Origin: Cristatella mucedo
Lineage: Eukaryota; Bryozoa; Phylactolaemata; Cristatellidae
Assembly (NCBI GenBank): GCA_009760855.2
Contig: WPIO01000253.1
Coordinates: 62,001-126,000, forward strand
DNA: 64,000 nt
Direction: 5' to 3'
Position numbers and translations under genes: made by a program. The notes below the pieces were generated by a model. The model had not been told where the DNA came from. It made no database searches and saw nothing but the letters and a program-made list of their open reading frames with translations. Within the stretch, counting starts at the first letter, position 1. Every line of letters begins with the position of its first letter. Shown here piece by piece: positions 1 to 9,509 of the stretch.

Positions 1-430
1 ATGAGGTATTTCTAGACTGTCGTTTGGATTAATGGAATAGATGAAATGCCGGATGTTGACTCGTATAAGAATTGTAGAAATGTTATTGTATTAGATATGT
101 CAGAAGATCAAACAAAGATATTAGATAATTTTACTAGAGGACGATGTAAAAGAATGAATGTATTCTATCTTGCTCAATGATTTACAAGAATACCTAAACG
201 AGAGATTAGGAATAATATAAATTTGATTAAATAATTCAAACAAAACAATAATGATATTGAATATATTCGCGAGGCATATGTTGGTGATATAGATAGAAGG
301 AAATTCAAAGATTGGGTTGATTGTACTAGGAAAAGATTTGGATATTGTGTTATAGACAACCAAAACTGAGGATGAGGGAAGATTTCGGTCTGTTGATGAA
401 GAAGGAAAGCAACTGATAACTATTTTTAAC
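1..430 (+). pseudogene. Packaging ATPase (FtsK/HerA, A32-like), C-terminal half
   Basis: This reads as the C-terminal half of the genome-packaging ATPase of Polinton/adintovirus-type and other DJR-capsid viruses, which pumps DNA into the capsid. In frame 1 there is a Walker-B-like strand (VIVLDMSED), then the family's arginine-finger/sensor segment (FTRGRCKRMNVFYLAQ) and a kinase-loop-like PKREIRNN. The tail FGYCVIDN is also typical. Walker A lies left of the window. The copy is dead: in-frame stops occur early (codon 5), after FYLAQ and after NLIK, and a frameshift near 366 moves the C-terminus into frame 2. It heads the plus-strand run of virion genes. The family call rests on motif order. 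I am fairly sure. Confidence 0.72.
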
Positions 431-466
431 ATTAATATTTTAATATAATATTTTAATAGGAAAGGA

Positions 467-1629
467 ATGATAGACGGAAAGTTATATCAAAGGTGAAATA
501 GACCGTACGAAGGAAGTGCTCAAGATGCGCTTGATTGAGAAAACTTACTTGATAATTTAGAAAAATTACGTAGGGCAAGTATACTTACCAGCAATGAAGA
601 GATGGCAAGAATTTAAGCTGAAATGGCTGCTAGAGATAAAGTAGAACATAAACTAAATGAACGTGCGTTAGAAGAATCAAACAATGCATTAGGTAAGGTT
701 GATGTTGAAGAACTTAAAGTAATAAGACCAAAACTTGCAACTCAAACGGAGAGTAATAAACTAGTGGAAAAAGCAATAGAAGCTAAAGGACCTCAAGATA
801 TTTCTATCGTTTTGAAAAAAGCAATTAATGATGCTGCGTCTAGAAAACCTAAAAGAGCAATTAATAGAGTAAATCAAGCAAAGACACATGCAGCTAATCC
901 ATAAATAAGAGAAATTCTCGATGGTGTCAAAAACAGCAGCAGAAAGTCTTCAAATTAACCCATCTAATGGTACTCCATAGACAACAAACCAAATATAAAA
1001 GATTTTGAAGATGAAACTAGTTTATCGCCAGCAATTGCTACTAGTACTCCAAAGAGGAAAGGTAAAAAAAGAAAAGATAAAACTAGTTTACCTGCTACAA
1101 GTGTTACAGAAACTAGTTTACCTGCTACAAGTGGGGCAGAAGTTAGCTCACCTTCATTTACAACTGCTATAGACGCTACTTTACCTACAATTATTGAACA
1201 TCCACTGAATATTAAGGAAAAATTAATTGAATTTAGTGAAGAAAAAAATGTAAGAGGAATGAAAGTTGTTTAGAAAGAATATATAAAAGGAATTATAGAA
1301 GATAATATTGAGGAGAGAGTTAACGATATCTATGAAAAGTTGGATGAAAACAATCTAAAAGGACTACAAAAGAAGAACATATTCATGATTATATAAAGGG
1401 ATTAAAAGGATTAAAAGTTAAATCTGGAGAAGGATTGGAAACTATTCTGGTGTCTGTTAAGAGTGATAAAGAAGTATTTAATAAGATTGATTTATGGTTA
1501 AGAGAGCTTGCTGCTGGAAATAATGGAGTGGTAAATTCAATCAGTGCTGCTGTAGATTATTTAGCTAGGTCAAGAAAAGCACCAAAATCTTATGCTGCAA
1601 AAATAAATAACCTTTCATTTAATATCTAG
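467..1629 (+). pseudogene. Unknown viral protein, ~390 aa, charged with Ser/Thr/Pro-rich hinge
   Basis: Frame 2 stays readable from ATG 467 to about 1370 apart from single stops (near 494, 536, 614, 902, 956 and 1271), then shifts frame and ends at TAG 1627-1629. I take this as one long decayed gene rather than several short ones. Residues 40-145 are charged and helical. A hinge follows with the basic run PKRKGKKRKDK (NLS-like) and two copies of TSLPATS. The C-terminal part is mixed alpha/beta (ETILVSVKSDKEVFNKID). I do not recognise the family. Its place between the packaging ATPase and the structural genes suggests a virion-associated role, which is inference. The start is preceded by AATAGGAAAGG, a weak version of the start motif of its neighbours. 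Confidence 0.5.
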
Positions 1630-1632
1630 AAA

Positions 1633-1720
1633 TGAGTGATCTGATGCAAGTCGCGAGAGATATACTTAAAAATGTTGAAGTTATTAGAAAAACTAATCAG
1701 TCAAGTAAATGTAATGTTAT
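1633..1720 (+). pseudogene. Short viral ORF start, interrupted by LINE-2
   Basis: ATG 1633 follows the motif CTAGAA directly, like other viral genes here, and opens with MSDLMQVARDILKNVEVIRK. The frame runs into the LINE-2 inserted at 1721. With the insertion ignored, a stop follows within a few codons, while the P1 frame opens at the next ATG (2014). It could be a small upstream ORF or the true N-terminus of P1 after a frameshift; I cannot decide. Confidence 0.35.
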
Positions 1721-2020
1721 GTCATGTAATGTATCTCCGTCAGTAACTCCACAAAGTCATAAAGACCACGTGGGTGTTACGCAGGAGAGTTTTGTATAGC
1801 GCACTCACAGCCTAAGCGGCTTTCGGTACGCATTCGGTAGCCAACAGACTTCGTCTCACGCAACAAAGAGAAAGTAGGAAGCATAGCAGAGTTAGGAGAG
1901 CAGTTGAGGTAGTGAGTAGCATAGAAGTAGCAGTTCAGGACCGCTGAAAAAGATGTGCCATAGTCGGCAGTTAGAGAGTAGATGTCGTTGCGTAAGAAAG
2001 AGGGATGTGTTTAATGTTAT
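1712..2020 (-). mobile_element. 5'-truncated LINE-2 insertion with 9-bp TSD
   Basis: A GC-richer block (1721-2011) sits between two copies of TAATGTTAT (1712-1720, 2012-2020). Read on the minus strand it matches the 3' end of the second LINE family of this window: the end of the RT reading frame, then the 3'UTR ending in short ACATT repeats. The same sequence recurs at 19.5, 24.1, 28.04, 38.6, 54.3 and 61.9 kb. It breaks the viral gene run and is therefore younger than the viral insertion. Confidence 0.8.
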
Positions 2021-2221
2021 TGGAAATTGAAATTGAAAATTCTAATCCACTTAATTTACATATTAATACTCCTATTTTACTGAGAAACAAAAACTTAAAG
2101 GTTTTTTAAGAAGTTTGTTGGAATTCATTCTATAAAAAAATAATGCTACTTCTAATAATACTTTTGTTTATAGAAATGCAGGTGGATCAGATCAAATTGT
2201 AACAATATAACCAGGAATTTA

Positions 2222-2224
<3 letters not shown>

Positions 2225-2255
<31 letters not shown>
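2225..2255. repeat. (TA)n microsatellite inside P1
   Basis: Pure TA dinucleotide run of about 31 bp inside the decayed P1 gene. It probably expanded after integration. Confidence 0.9.
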
Positions 2256-2258
<3 letters not shown>

Positions 2259-2495
2259 TTTATTTATTTATATATATGTGGATAATGATGACTTAAATAC
2301 TGGTATTATTGATAGAATTAATAATTATATTACTCAAACAGGTTCCACATCCGATAAGTTTATAGTTTATAGTTCTTATGATTCATTGTTGACCTTGTAA
2401 TGATCCGTCTAGTAATGGCACCTTTCAAGGACTCACGAATATGACCCTAAGCTAAGGACATTCTTCATGCTGGAGAGGAAGTTTATGTGCACTGA

Positions 2496-3071
2496 TTGAT
2501 GATAGCAGTGTGCAGAGTTACAGCTGTAGTCGGTAAGCACGTGCAAACGTTACAATCAAGCACGGGCCATTGCTGCTCTGCTGTCCTGAAAGGTGCCAAC
2601 CCTGCTAAGGAGGAAGTTGACAGTGCCTCCCCCGAAACGTGCCTTGCCATAATCGCCTGCTCTGAATGCTGTGTAGCGAAGCCTACCCTCGAAATCGAAC
2701 CTGCCGGCAAATATCGGGTCGCAGATGGTCGGCAAGGTCGTGCTCGCAATCCGACGAACGGTCGCCGAGACCGGCTTTAACGCTTGCTTTGCAGACGCAA
2801 CAATGCTAGAGCCATCATCGCTCCGTCAGGCGACGAGGTGCGCCACGCCCTCTTGTCGCTGAAGCTGCAGCTCGAGGAGCGAGTCGTGCGTGCCGCCGTG
2901 TCGCGAGCCTCGCGCGACCTCTGCCCCTGTCTAAAGTATCCCAAAATGCTCAAGTATGTCCGAAAGGCAGTCTGCAAAGTCGGAGCTCACGTGCAAACGA
3001 CGGCGGCAGTTGCGAAGGCTCGCTGCTCCAAAGACACCAAGGTGCGAAGGTACGAGGTACGAACGGCCTAA
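2496..3071 (+). pseudogene. N-terminal ORF of caspase cassette
   Basis: Frame 0 is open from ATG 2496 except for one TAA at 2778-2780. In the second cassette (46533-46943) the same frame runs through this point without a stop, so the protein there is 136 residues. Content is helical and charged in its second half (ALLSLKLQLEERV, KMLKYVRKAVCKVGAHV). Overlapping frames are also open because of the high GC, so the choice rests on conservation of this frame in both copies. No family recognised; it may be the N-terminal region of the caspase-like protein below. Confidence 0.35.
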
Positions 3072-3079
3072 CTACCGAG

Positions 3080-4287
3080 GAAAAAATGAAAAGCTTGCTG
3101 GGCAAGTTGGTCGACATCGCCTGGAAAAGGACGGAGCACGTGAGCGCCGGCGAAGAGGCCGAAGCCGAGCGGCTGCTGGCCACATGACCGACCTCTGGTC
3201 CTCCGCCTCCGCAGCGACTCCCGGCGAGCTACAAGGGCAAGCTCAGCAAGAACGAGCATAGAGAGCTTAGAGAGCGCGCCAGGCAGGCCGAGGAGCTAAA
3301 GCTGGCAGAGCTCGCCAGCCAGCACAGTGGCAAGCTGGACAGTGTCATGCAGGCCGTCCGGCGCTTGGCCGACGAGTGCTTTGCCGCACTCATCTCGTCC
3401 AGCTGTGTGCCCACCTCTGCCCTCGAGCTACTTGACGAGAACCTCAACGAAGTCGAGGTAGCCGTGGCGGGCCTGTTTAGCGTCAAGGAAGGAAGGGCGA
3501 CAAAAAAGTCTGCAGATCCGTCGCCGAATCGCTGCGTCCGCTCGCCGACGGTTTCGTGTGGTACCACTACTGAGGGCACTCGTCGGCGGCGGCTGGCCTG
3601 CCCGATGCCGCTCTGTCCCACGAGCTACTCGAGACCGTCGGCCGTCTCGTGGCCAACCTCGTCGTCACGCTCGACTGCTGCCACGCTCACGCCAGCATTC
3701 CAAAGCTGAGGTTCTACGTGGATGGGCAGGCGCGCTACTCGGGCTACATCGTGCTGTCGTCATGCACGGCCGCCCAGAAGTCGCAGTATGACAGCTCGGC
3801 GGCGTTCACCGAATTCCTCGTCGGCGGCCTTCGCAGCGCCATGGACGAAACCCGGAAGGCTTTCGAGAGCGCGTTTAGTTGGCAAGCCTGCAACAAGCCG
3901 GACTGTCAGGGATGCCGAACGTACAAAGCTGGAGAGGCAGGGGCTGATGCGGCCGGGCTCGAGTACCAGTGCGAGGCGTGCAAGCCACTGAGGCGCCTTG
4001 CAGACGGCTGCCTGCAGCTTGCCGACATCTTCAAGTACGTCAAGGCTCACCTGTGCGGCCACCTCATGCGACCGGTGCTCGACTCGTCCTATGCCGAGCG
4101 CCATCTGCCGGTGGCATACTTCTGGTCGAAGCCTCCGACATACGACGTGCTCGTTCGGCTGCCGCCGCAAGAACCGTTGGCCGACGCCGTGGAGCTCGTC
4201 GTCAGCTTGAAAGATGTGCCGGCGACCGTGAAATCGCCGTCCATGCCAAGATCCGGCAGTTTATGCAGGATCAAAAGGTTCTCTTGG
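3080..4287 (+). pseudogene. Caspase-like (peptidase C14) domain protein, broken
   Basis: Peptidase C14 enzymes are Cys proteases of cell death and immunity. Frame 2 (about 3080-3490) gives a charged helical region (KNEHRELRERARQAEELKLA). A frameshift near 3490 moves to frame 1. There WYHY is followed by a TGA and then GHS, the usual place of the catalytic His, and about 40 residues later LVVTLDCCHAH carries the catalytic Cys. YIVLSSCTAAQ and FTEFLVGGL fit the strand and helix after the Cys in this fold. A Cys cluster follows (CNKPDCQGC, CEAC), possibly zinc-binding. A TGA near 3186, the frameshift and the TGA before GHS make the copy inactive as read. The C14 call is fairly good; the subfamily is unknown. 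Confidence 0.6.
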
Positions 4288-4492
4288 GTGAGCTATCATT
4301 TCTTTGCAAAACTCGTAGCTCGTTATTCTCGAGAATTTGGCGTAGGATATTAATCGTTTTCGCTTTTTGCTCAGCGCATCGTGGCAGAGCTTGAAATGTA
4401 AGACTTATTTTTCGTTTTGGAAGATAATTATACGAGCCTATTTTTGCTGTTGTAGTGAGTAAATGTAAGGTAGCCTTGTCATCTTTTCACAG
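4288..4492 (+). other. Probable retained intron in caspase cassette
   Basis: The segment starts GTGAGC and ends with a pyrimidine-rich TCTTTTCACAG. It is more AT-rich than the flanks and full of stops, and lies between coding-like blocks. The splice as read does not keep the conserved downstream frame (exon 1 ends at phase 0, exon 2 needs one base), so either the copy is frameshifted or a neighbouring site is used. Confidence 0.5.
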
Positions 4493-4728
4493 GTCCTATG
4501 CAGTACGAAGAATTTGACGAGCCTGCAGGTCATCAGCCAGCCGATGCTGGCGCCCCCGTTGCCAATTCGGTGGCTCGTTCCGCCGTTACATCGGCCGAGA
4601 AAGTCGTGCCGGCTGGCGTTCTCGCTCATCTCAAACTTCGCACGGCGGTCTGCGAGATAACTGACGATGCGGTCATGAAGACAATGTTCCGTAAAGGTTT
4701 TGCTATTCACTGCTCAATCAGCCTGTAG
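4493..4728 (+). pseudogene. C-terminal exon of caspase cassette
   Basis: Frame 1 from 4498 ends at TAG 4726-4728. Its last third (DDAVMKTMFRKGFAI) is identical in the second copy at 49.5 kb, and the preceding EPAGH and VVPAGVLAHL are also shared. That supports real coding selection on this tail, at least in the source copy. Function unknown. Confidence 0.5.
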
Positions 4729-5307
4729 TCTGCTATTGCTGCTTTGCTTTGGGACTCAGCTTGCGTGTTCACTGAGAACATGTGTGAACGAACGAGACTC
4801 AACAACCGATAAGTTTATAGTTGGTGTTGCTACTGGTACTGCACACTCATAGATAAGTATATCGGTTGGATGGAGTTTTATTACTAGTAAATCTTCTATT
4901 TCTAAAGTACTTGGCTTTACTAAACCAGCTTATACAAAGGATAGTAAGTTTTTAGAATCGTATCCAGCAATTACACCAACTATTTATACCCCAAACAACA
5001 AGTTTTATTCAGAGGAAGAGGTAAGTATTGCAGATGTAAAACTTGTTCGCGTGAGTTGTAATTTAGTTGCACCAGAAACTAGTTTTATAAATGGAAATGA
5101 AACTCAAGCTGTAAGAAGTTTTGGATTTGACTTTTATCCATGGGATAAAATGGTATATGAACCATATACACCTGAATATCACAATGTTTCTACTGAATCT
5201 ATCAGTTATATAACTATTAAAATTACTGATCAAAACCTAAGAGTATTATATTTTGGTGTTGAACAAATTGCTGTTGTTATAGAAATTCTCAAAGTCTTAT
5301 ATAAGAA

Positions 5308-6254
5308 ATGACTATAAGATTAACGGGAACATCTTCTTCAGACTATAAAACATTAAAGCCTCCAATTATGTTACAAGAAAACTCAGGATTTAATAAAGTT
5401 GGTTTGAGAAGAGTAGAATTTATACAAATAGAGTAATATCAAATATTGATAAAGATGTAAACGACAGGCTTTTATTTAAATGGTCTATGGCAGATGAGAA
5501 TGCTACTTATATTGCAATTGATTTAGGAACAGGTGTTACTGGCAAACCTACAACTTCAGGAAATTTTGATAGTAACAAAATTGTTATTGCAATAAACAAA
5601 GCTTTAAAAGAAAAGAAAACAGATCCTGCTATCACTACTAGCGCATCAGCAATCCTTAGTGGAAGAAATTCAAATGGAATACAATTTAGTGTTGACACAG
5701 ATGATAAAATAATTATGCAAGTAGGAGGTGATACTGTTGTTTTACTAGGAAGTAATTCTTTGACTGGTAAAGCTGGCGGATTAAGTGTTAATTGGAGATA
5801 CATGATGCTTTGGAGATACGCAAGGTTTTAACTCAAATGAACAAGGAATATTTGATCGTGATATGGTTGGAGGAACTCCTTACGAAGCAATTGAAAAAGC
5901 TATGTGTTTCGTTGGAACTTATAAAGCTTGGAATAAAATGGTTTTGCCTGATAATAGTGGTGTAAAACGGATAAGTGTTGATTGTAATTAGTTAATCCAG
6001 AACTGAATTACATAGAAAGAAAACAAGGATTTTTAGAACAATCTTCATCTTTATATGTCATTGACGCTGACGATATTGCTCTAGGAGAAAAATTTGAGTT
6101 ACATATTCCAAATGTATTATACTTACCAAAAAAGGGTGCTATAGATTCATTGAGTACTTTTAAAATTACTTTAACACACCACAATGGACAAAGAGTTAAT
6201 ACAATAACAGATGTTATAGTAACATTAGTTATTAAAAAAAGTAAAGTTATATAG
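5308..6254 (+). pseudogene. P2: second paralogous viral structural-type protein
   Basis: ATG 5308 overlaps the P1 stop and follows TATATAAGAA. The N-terminus (MTIRLTGTSSSDYKT) is close to that of P3 (MTLRLTRTSNTDYKT). Frameshifts lie near 5430 and 5800 and a TAG near 5989. Domain layout as in P3: a N-terminal VGLRRVEF strand, a central IVIAINKAL helix plus IIMQVGGDTVVLLG strands, then YIERKQGFLEQSSSLY and a C-terminal beta-rich ELHIPNVLYLP. About 310 residues if intact. Likely a beta-rich capsid accessory protein (penton or vertex); inference from position just upstream of the capsid gene. Confidence 0.55.
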
Positions 6255-6256
6255 AA
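6247..6256 (+). promoter_or_regulatory. TATAGA-type start motif
   Basis: TTATATAGAA abuts the P3 ATG. Close relatives stand directly before other viral starts: CTAGAA at 1633, TATATAAGAA at 5308, TATAGAGAA at 7123, TATATAGAGAAGAA at 7738, AGTAGAA at 9510, TCTATAGA at 10900-10909 (both directions), and TATATAGAAA before the minus gene at 12171. A motif fixed against the ATG looks like a viral promoter or initiator element with a very short leader. Confidence 0.6.
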
Positions 6257-7113
6257 ATGACTTTAAGATTAACAAGAACAAGTAACACAGATTATAAAAC
6301 TAACTACCCTCCAATAATGCTTGGTTCTAAATCTGGGTACAAAAAAGTTGGATTAAGAAGAGTAGAATTTACTTATCCAAATAAAAACATGTCTAGAGTT
6401 GCCTTTCTAAAAATGATATGCTTTGGTTTTAACAAGATTCTATTGCAGCAAATAACTTTTCTGTTTCAATTCCGGAAGGATATTATGATACTTCTAGGAT
6501 TGTTACAGCATTAAATAAATCGCTAGATACTATGGGATCTTATTACAATTCTTAAAAAAGAGATAGTACTGGAATATATTTTAGTTTTGGAGAAGGTGAT
6601 CAAATAGTTATGCAAGTAGTAGGTGAATATGTTGTTTTACTAGGAAATGATATACCAGGCGTTATTAATAGCATTGGAGATACATTAGGGTTTAAATCAA
6701 TTGAACAAGGATCATTTTCTCATGATTATGATTACGTTAGCGGAAGAGAATCTACTATAAATGAAAAAACACACTATTTCGCTGGTACTTATTAAGCATG
6801 GAATAAAGTGAATTTAGATGAGAATAGTGATTTAAAATGGATAAGTGTTGATTGTGATGTAGTTGATCCAGATATGAATTATTTAGAAAGAAAGGAAGGA
6901 TTTATAGAACAATCATCTTCTTTATACACTATTGACGTTAGTGATATTGCCCCTGGTGAAAAAGTTAATTTACATATTCCAAATATACTATACTTACCAA
7001 CAAAGGGCGATATAGAGTCATTGAGTACTTTTAAAATTATTTTAACTGACCAAAATGGAAGAAGAATTAATTCAATAAACGATGTTGTGGCTGCAATAGA
7101 AATTTCAAAGTAA
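6257..7113 (+). pseudogene. P3: third paralogous viral structural-type protein
   Basis: ATG 6257 is preceded by TATATAGAA, two bases after the P2 stop. It has the same architecture as P2: VGLRRVEF, then SIPEGYYDTSRIVTALNKSL, then GDQIVMQVVGEYVVLLGND, and a well-kept C-terminal half from 6808 (YLERKEGFIEQSSSLYTIDV, NLHIPNILYLPTKGDIESL). A frameshift lies near 6410, a TAA near 6555 and a TAA at 6793. The pattern of an IPxGxYD turn, a helix with ALNxxL and then paired strands recurs in virion proteins of related elements as I know them, but I cannot name the family. Stop at 7111-7113, ten bases before the next gene. Confidence 0.55.
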
Positions 7114-7122
7114 TATAGAGAA

Positions 7123-7704
7123 ATGGGAAGTTATGCAAGGATTGGTCATAGAAATATAAAAGGAGGTAAATATTATGGAGCTGGAGTTTTACATAAAGTA
7201 ATAGATGGCATTGGAAAAGTAAATCCAGTTTTAGCTGGATTAACTGGCCTAAGCATAAACATCGCTAATAATGGAATTGAAATGCATCAAGCAAGAAAAA
7301 TAGTTGAATTACAAACTCAAAAAGATAGATCAAGAATATGCTAATCAACGAAGAGATATGAATGATAAACTTAAAGAAGAAAAAGAAAGAAAGAATTAGA
7401 ATATGAATTAGAAAAACGAAAAGATAAAGATTATGATAGAAAGATTAAAGAAATGGATCTTGAGATTAAACGCGAAATGCTTGAGAAACTTAAACCAAAA
7501 ACTAGAACAAGTCGTAAAGTAAAAATGGAAGAAGAAGTAGAAGACTATTCAGAAACTCTTAAAGAAAATGATCCAAAAACATATAAAGAAGTTGAGAAAG
7601 TAATCAAATCAGTTATACCTGTTATTGGAGAGAGAACAAGACCTGATGGATATGGTGGAATGATGAGAAAGGAAATTGGAGCTGGATTATATATTCGAAA
7701 GTAA
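7123..7704 (+). pseudogene. Gly-rich / coiled-coil virion-type protein (~194 aa)
   Basis: ATG 7123 follows TATAGAGAA. The N-terminus (about residues 1-60) is Gly-rich and hydrophobic (GGKYYGAGVLHKVID, NPVLAGLTGLS). After a frameshift near 7335 comes a highly charged, coiled-coil stretch (KRKDKDYDRKIKEMDLEIKR). The C-terminus is basic (GAGLYIRK). NIKGGK near residue 11 fits the (M/I/L)xGG-x cleavage pattern of adenovirus-type maturation proteases, which many Polintons encode; no such protease is visible here. The position directly before the capsid gene suits a processed core or membrane-active minor virion protein. That role is inference. Confidence 0.45.
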
Positions 7705-7724
7705 ACATTAATTTTTAGTTTTTT

Positions 7725-7737
7725 ATATAGAGAAGAA
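7725..7737 (+). promoter_or_regulatory. TATAGA-type motif before capsid gene
   Basis: TATATAGAGAAGAA stands directly before the capsid ATG (7738) after a short AT-rich spacer. It is the longest variant of the start motif in this element. Confidence 0.55.
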
Positions 7738-9334
7738 ATGGCGAGTGCACCTATCAATACTAATTTCGATATGAGTGATCCTGATTTTCTTGATTATAAA
7801 ATTAAGGACTATCAGTATAAAGAATTTTAGCAAAGTAATGGAAATGTAACTGACGGTTTATTGATAAAATAGTTACATTCAATGTACCTCCTGAACAACA
7901 AACGTGTTATGTTTTGTCAGATGGTTATCTTCTACTTGAAGGAAAAATACAAGTTCAAACTCCTGTAAATGGTGGTTATGGCCCTCCCAATCGCAATTAT
8001 GCTGCAGGACTAGTTAACAATGCTGGTGCTTGGTTGTTTAGTTCTATGAGAGTATATTTTCTGTTAGTTCTATGAGAGTTAGACTTGGTGCTGAAGAGCT
8101 AGAAAGTGTAACACAAAATATAAGAACTGTTTCAACAATTATGGGGCTTCTATGTTATCCGAATGATTATAATAGAACTGAAGGCCCTGCAACAAGATGA
8201 AAAAAGATGAAGCCAGTTTATTGATGATATGGGGACTGTTGCTGATGCTAATAATATTGTTAGTTTTTCCAGTAAACTTTTTCCATACCTAAGCCTTAAT
8301 GCTGCATCTGCGATTAATTCAAATATTGGATTTGTTAATGGAAGAGGTTTATCTAATGTTCTTGCAGATAATGCTGGTACGTTCAGTATTTCCCTTCCAT
8401 TATCAAGAATTTCTGGATTCTGTGGTGATATGAATAAAATCATTTACAATACTCAATTTACTCTTGAAATGACTAGAGTTGGTGGAGATGATAAAAATGC
8501 TATTATGACGGGGGCGAGTGGAAATGCTAATTTAAGTTTGACTAGAGGAACTGCTGGTGACCCTGCAAATGGTGTTTGGAAGGCATTTAAAATTGATATG
8601 ACAAAGAGGAGATTAATGGTTCCATGTATTTCTCCACGAGAAAGTGTGCAAAAGGCACTTGCTGAAATTTCAAGTGAGAGATCAAAGAAAATTAGACTTA
8701 ACTACAGAGTTAGACGATGAGATTGTGACTATAGCAAATTTTAATCAAGGTCTTAAATTTACAAAAAGTTTATCTGTACAGAATACTATTGATAAAGTTA
8801 GATGGTCAATTGTTGCTGCGCAGAAATTTAATAAATTAATAGCTATACTGGAAACCCTTTTACTTTTAATCATTGTTATATTAAAAACGTAACAGTTCTT
8901 GCTGATGGATCAAAACAATATCCAGCAGCTGCAAGAATCAGCTATCCAGATATTCTCCTGATGGAATTGTAGATGATGATACATTGATTGAGATAAACAT
9001 TTTATGGAGTAGAAAGATAATTGAATAGTTTATTCCAAAGCAATATTTAGGGCAGTGTTCACTTGGATTGTATGTGTTAAAACTAAGAAGATGTTTCTAA
9101 TCTGAATTCGAAATTTCTATTCGTGTTTTGAGTTTTTCTACCTCACCTATAGATTACATAGCAGCAGGAAATGTTAGAATACCTACAAAGTTTGAATTTG
9201 ATATGCCAATTAGAGAACCACTTTTTGTGTTTTCACTTAAAGATGAGAAGTACTTTGATTTTGAGTTTAATATAGTTTCTGATTATGGAAGATTTAACAA
9301 TGTAAAAGGAAATGGGTATGATATAATGATATAA
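7738..9334 (+). pseudogene. Major capsid protein, double jelly-roll (Polinton/adintovirus-like)
   Basis: Builds the icosahedral shell as trimeric capsomers. Start MASAPINTNFDMSDPDFLDY at 7738. The best-kept part (8229-8718) includes SLPLSRISGFCGDMNKIIYN, which matches the conserved PLSxIFGFCxDxxKxxY region of Polinton capsid proteins, then TLEMTRVGGDDKNAI. Further on FNHCYIKNVTVLADGSKQYP corresponds to the second jelly roll, and VRIPTKFEFDMP (about 9180) to the C-terminal strands. About 530 residues in all. Damage: stops near 7828 and 7870, frameshifts near 7870, 8060-8200, 8715 and 8850-9120. Two TATA-like bases and TAGAGAAGAA precede the ATG. Confident family call, inactive copy. Confidence 0.78.
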
Positions 9335-9341
9335 TATAATA

Positions 9342-9483
9342 CATAATTCATTTACATAGCGCCCCAAGAGAACTTAATCTCTATTCAGGCGCTTCACTTA
9401 TGCCTCGTGGCTCGAGCCCACGACTTCAGTCAGACCTTGGTCGGGGCGAGCACCGTAACCGGTAGACCAAACCAGCTCGGCAT
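9342..9483 (-). mobile_element. SINE-1: tRNA-derived head with LINE-1-like tail
   Basis: On the minus strand the block starts GCCGAGCTGGTTTGGTCTAC, has a box-B-like GTGGGCTCGAGCCAC, and ends in a tail (GAAGCGCCTGAATAGAGATTAAG...) very close to the 3' end of LINE-1 copies here (GTAAAGCGCCTAGAGAGATTAAG...). A second copy is at 31873-32005. It sits between capsid and fibre genes and disrupts neither. Confidence 0.75.
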
Positions 9484-9509
9484 AAAATATTATATAAAAA
9501 AAAGTAGAA

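Larger units (their letters stand above)
2368..4805 (+). mobile_element. GC-rich caspase cassette (element C), 17-bp TSD
   Basis: A 2.4-kb GC-rich block inside the AT-rich virus gene P1. It is bounded by perfect copies of CCGATAAGTTTATAGTT at 2351-2367 and 4806-4822. Its first ~680 bp recur at 46411-47088 and its last ~290 bp at about 49310-49600, same order and strand. No poly-A, terminal inverted repeats or transposase are visible. The long duplication resembles LINE-type target priming, but an intron-like segment (4288-4492) argues against simple mRNA retroposition. It encodes a caspase-like protein, described separately. Whether it is a selfish element or a moved host gene segment cannot be settled here. 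Confidence 0.7.
2014..5311 (+). pseudogene. P1: first of three paralogous viral structural-type proteins
   Basis: The reading frame starts near ATG 2014 (MLLEIEIENSNP), is split by the caspase cassette (2368-4805), and resumes at 4823 to end at TGA 5309-5311. Segments such as DQIVTI-stop-PGIYTIY and GIIDRINNYITQTG match the layout of P2 and P3: a beta strand, a Pro-Gly-Tyr turn, then an INxxI helix. The C-terminal part (5051-5311) is clean. Stops and frameshifts mark it dead. By position and paralogy I suggest a minor capsid or vertex-type beta protein; this is inference. Its stop overlaps the start of P2 (ATGA), which suggests tight gene packing in the virus. The family is not recognised with certainty. 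Confidence 0.5.

Noticed and set aside
121-432. 103-codon minus frame at the left edge
   Set aside because: Shadow of the ATPase on the plus strand, which has the clear motifs.
9361-9480. Possible tRNA gene
   Set aside because: A- and B-box-like parts are present but the cloverleaf does not close and a LINE-like tail follows; it is a SINE.
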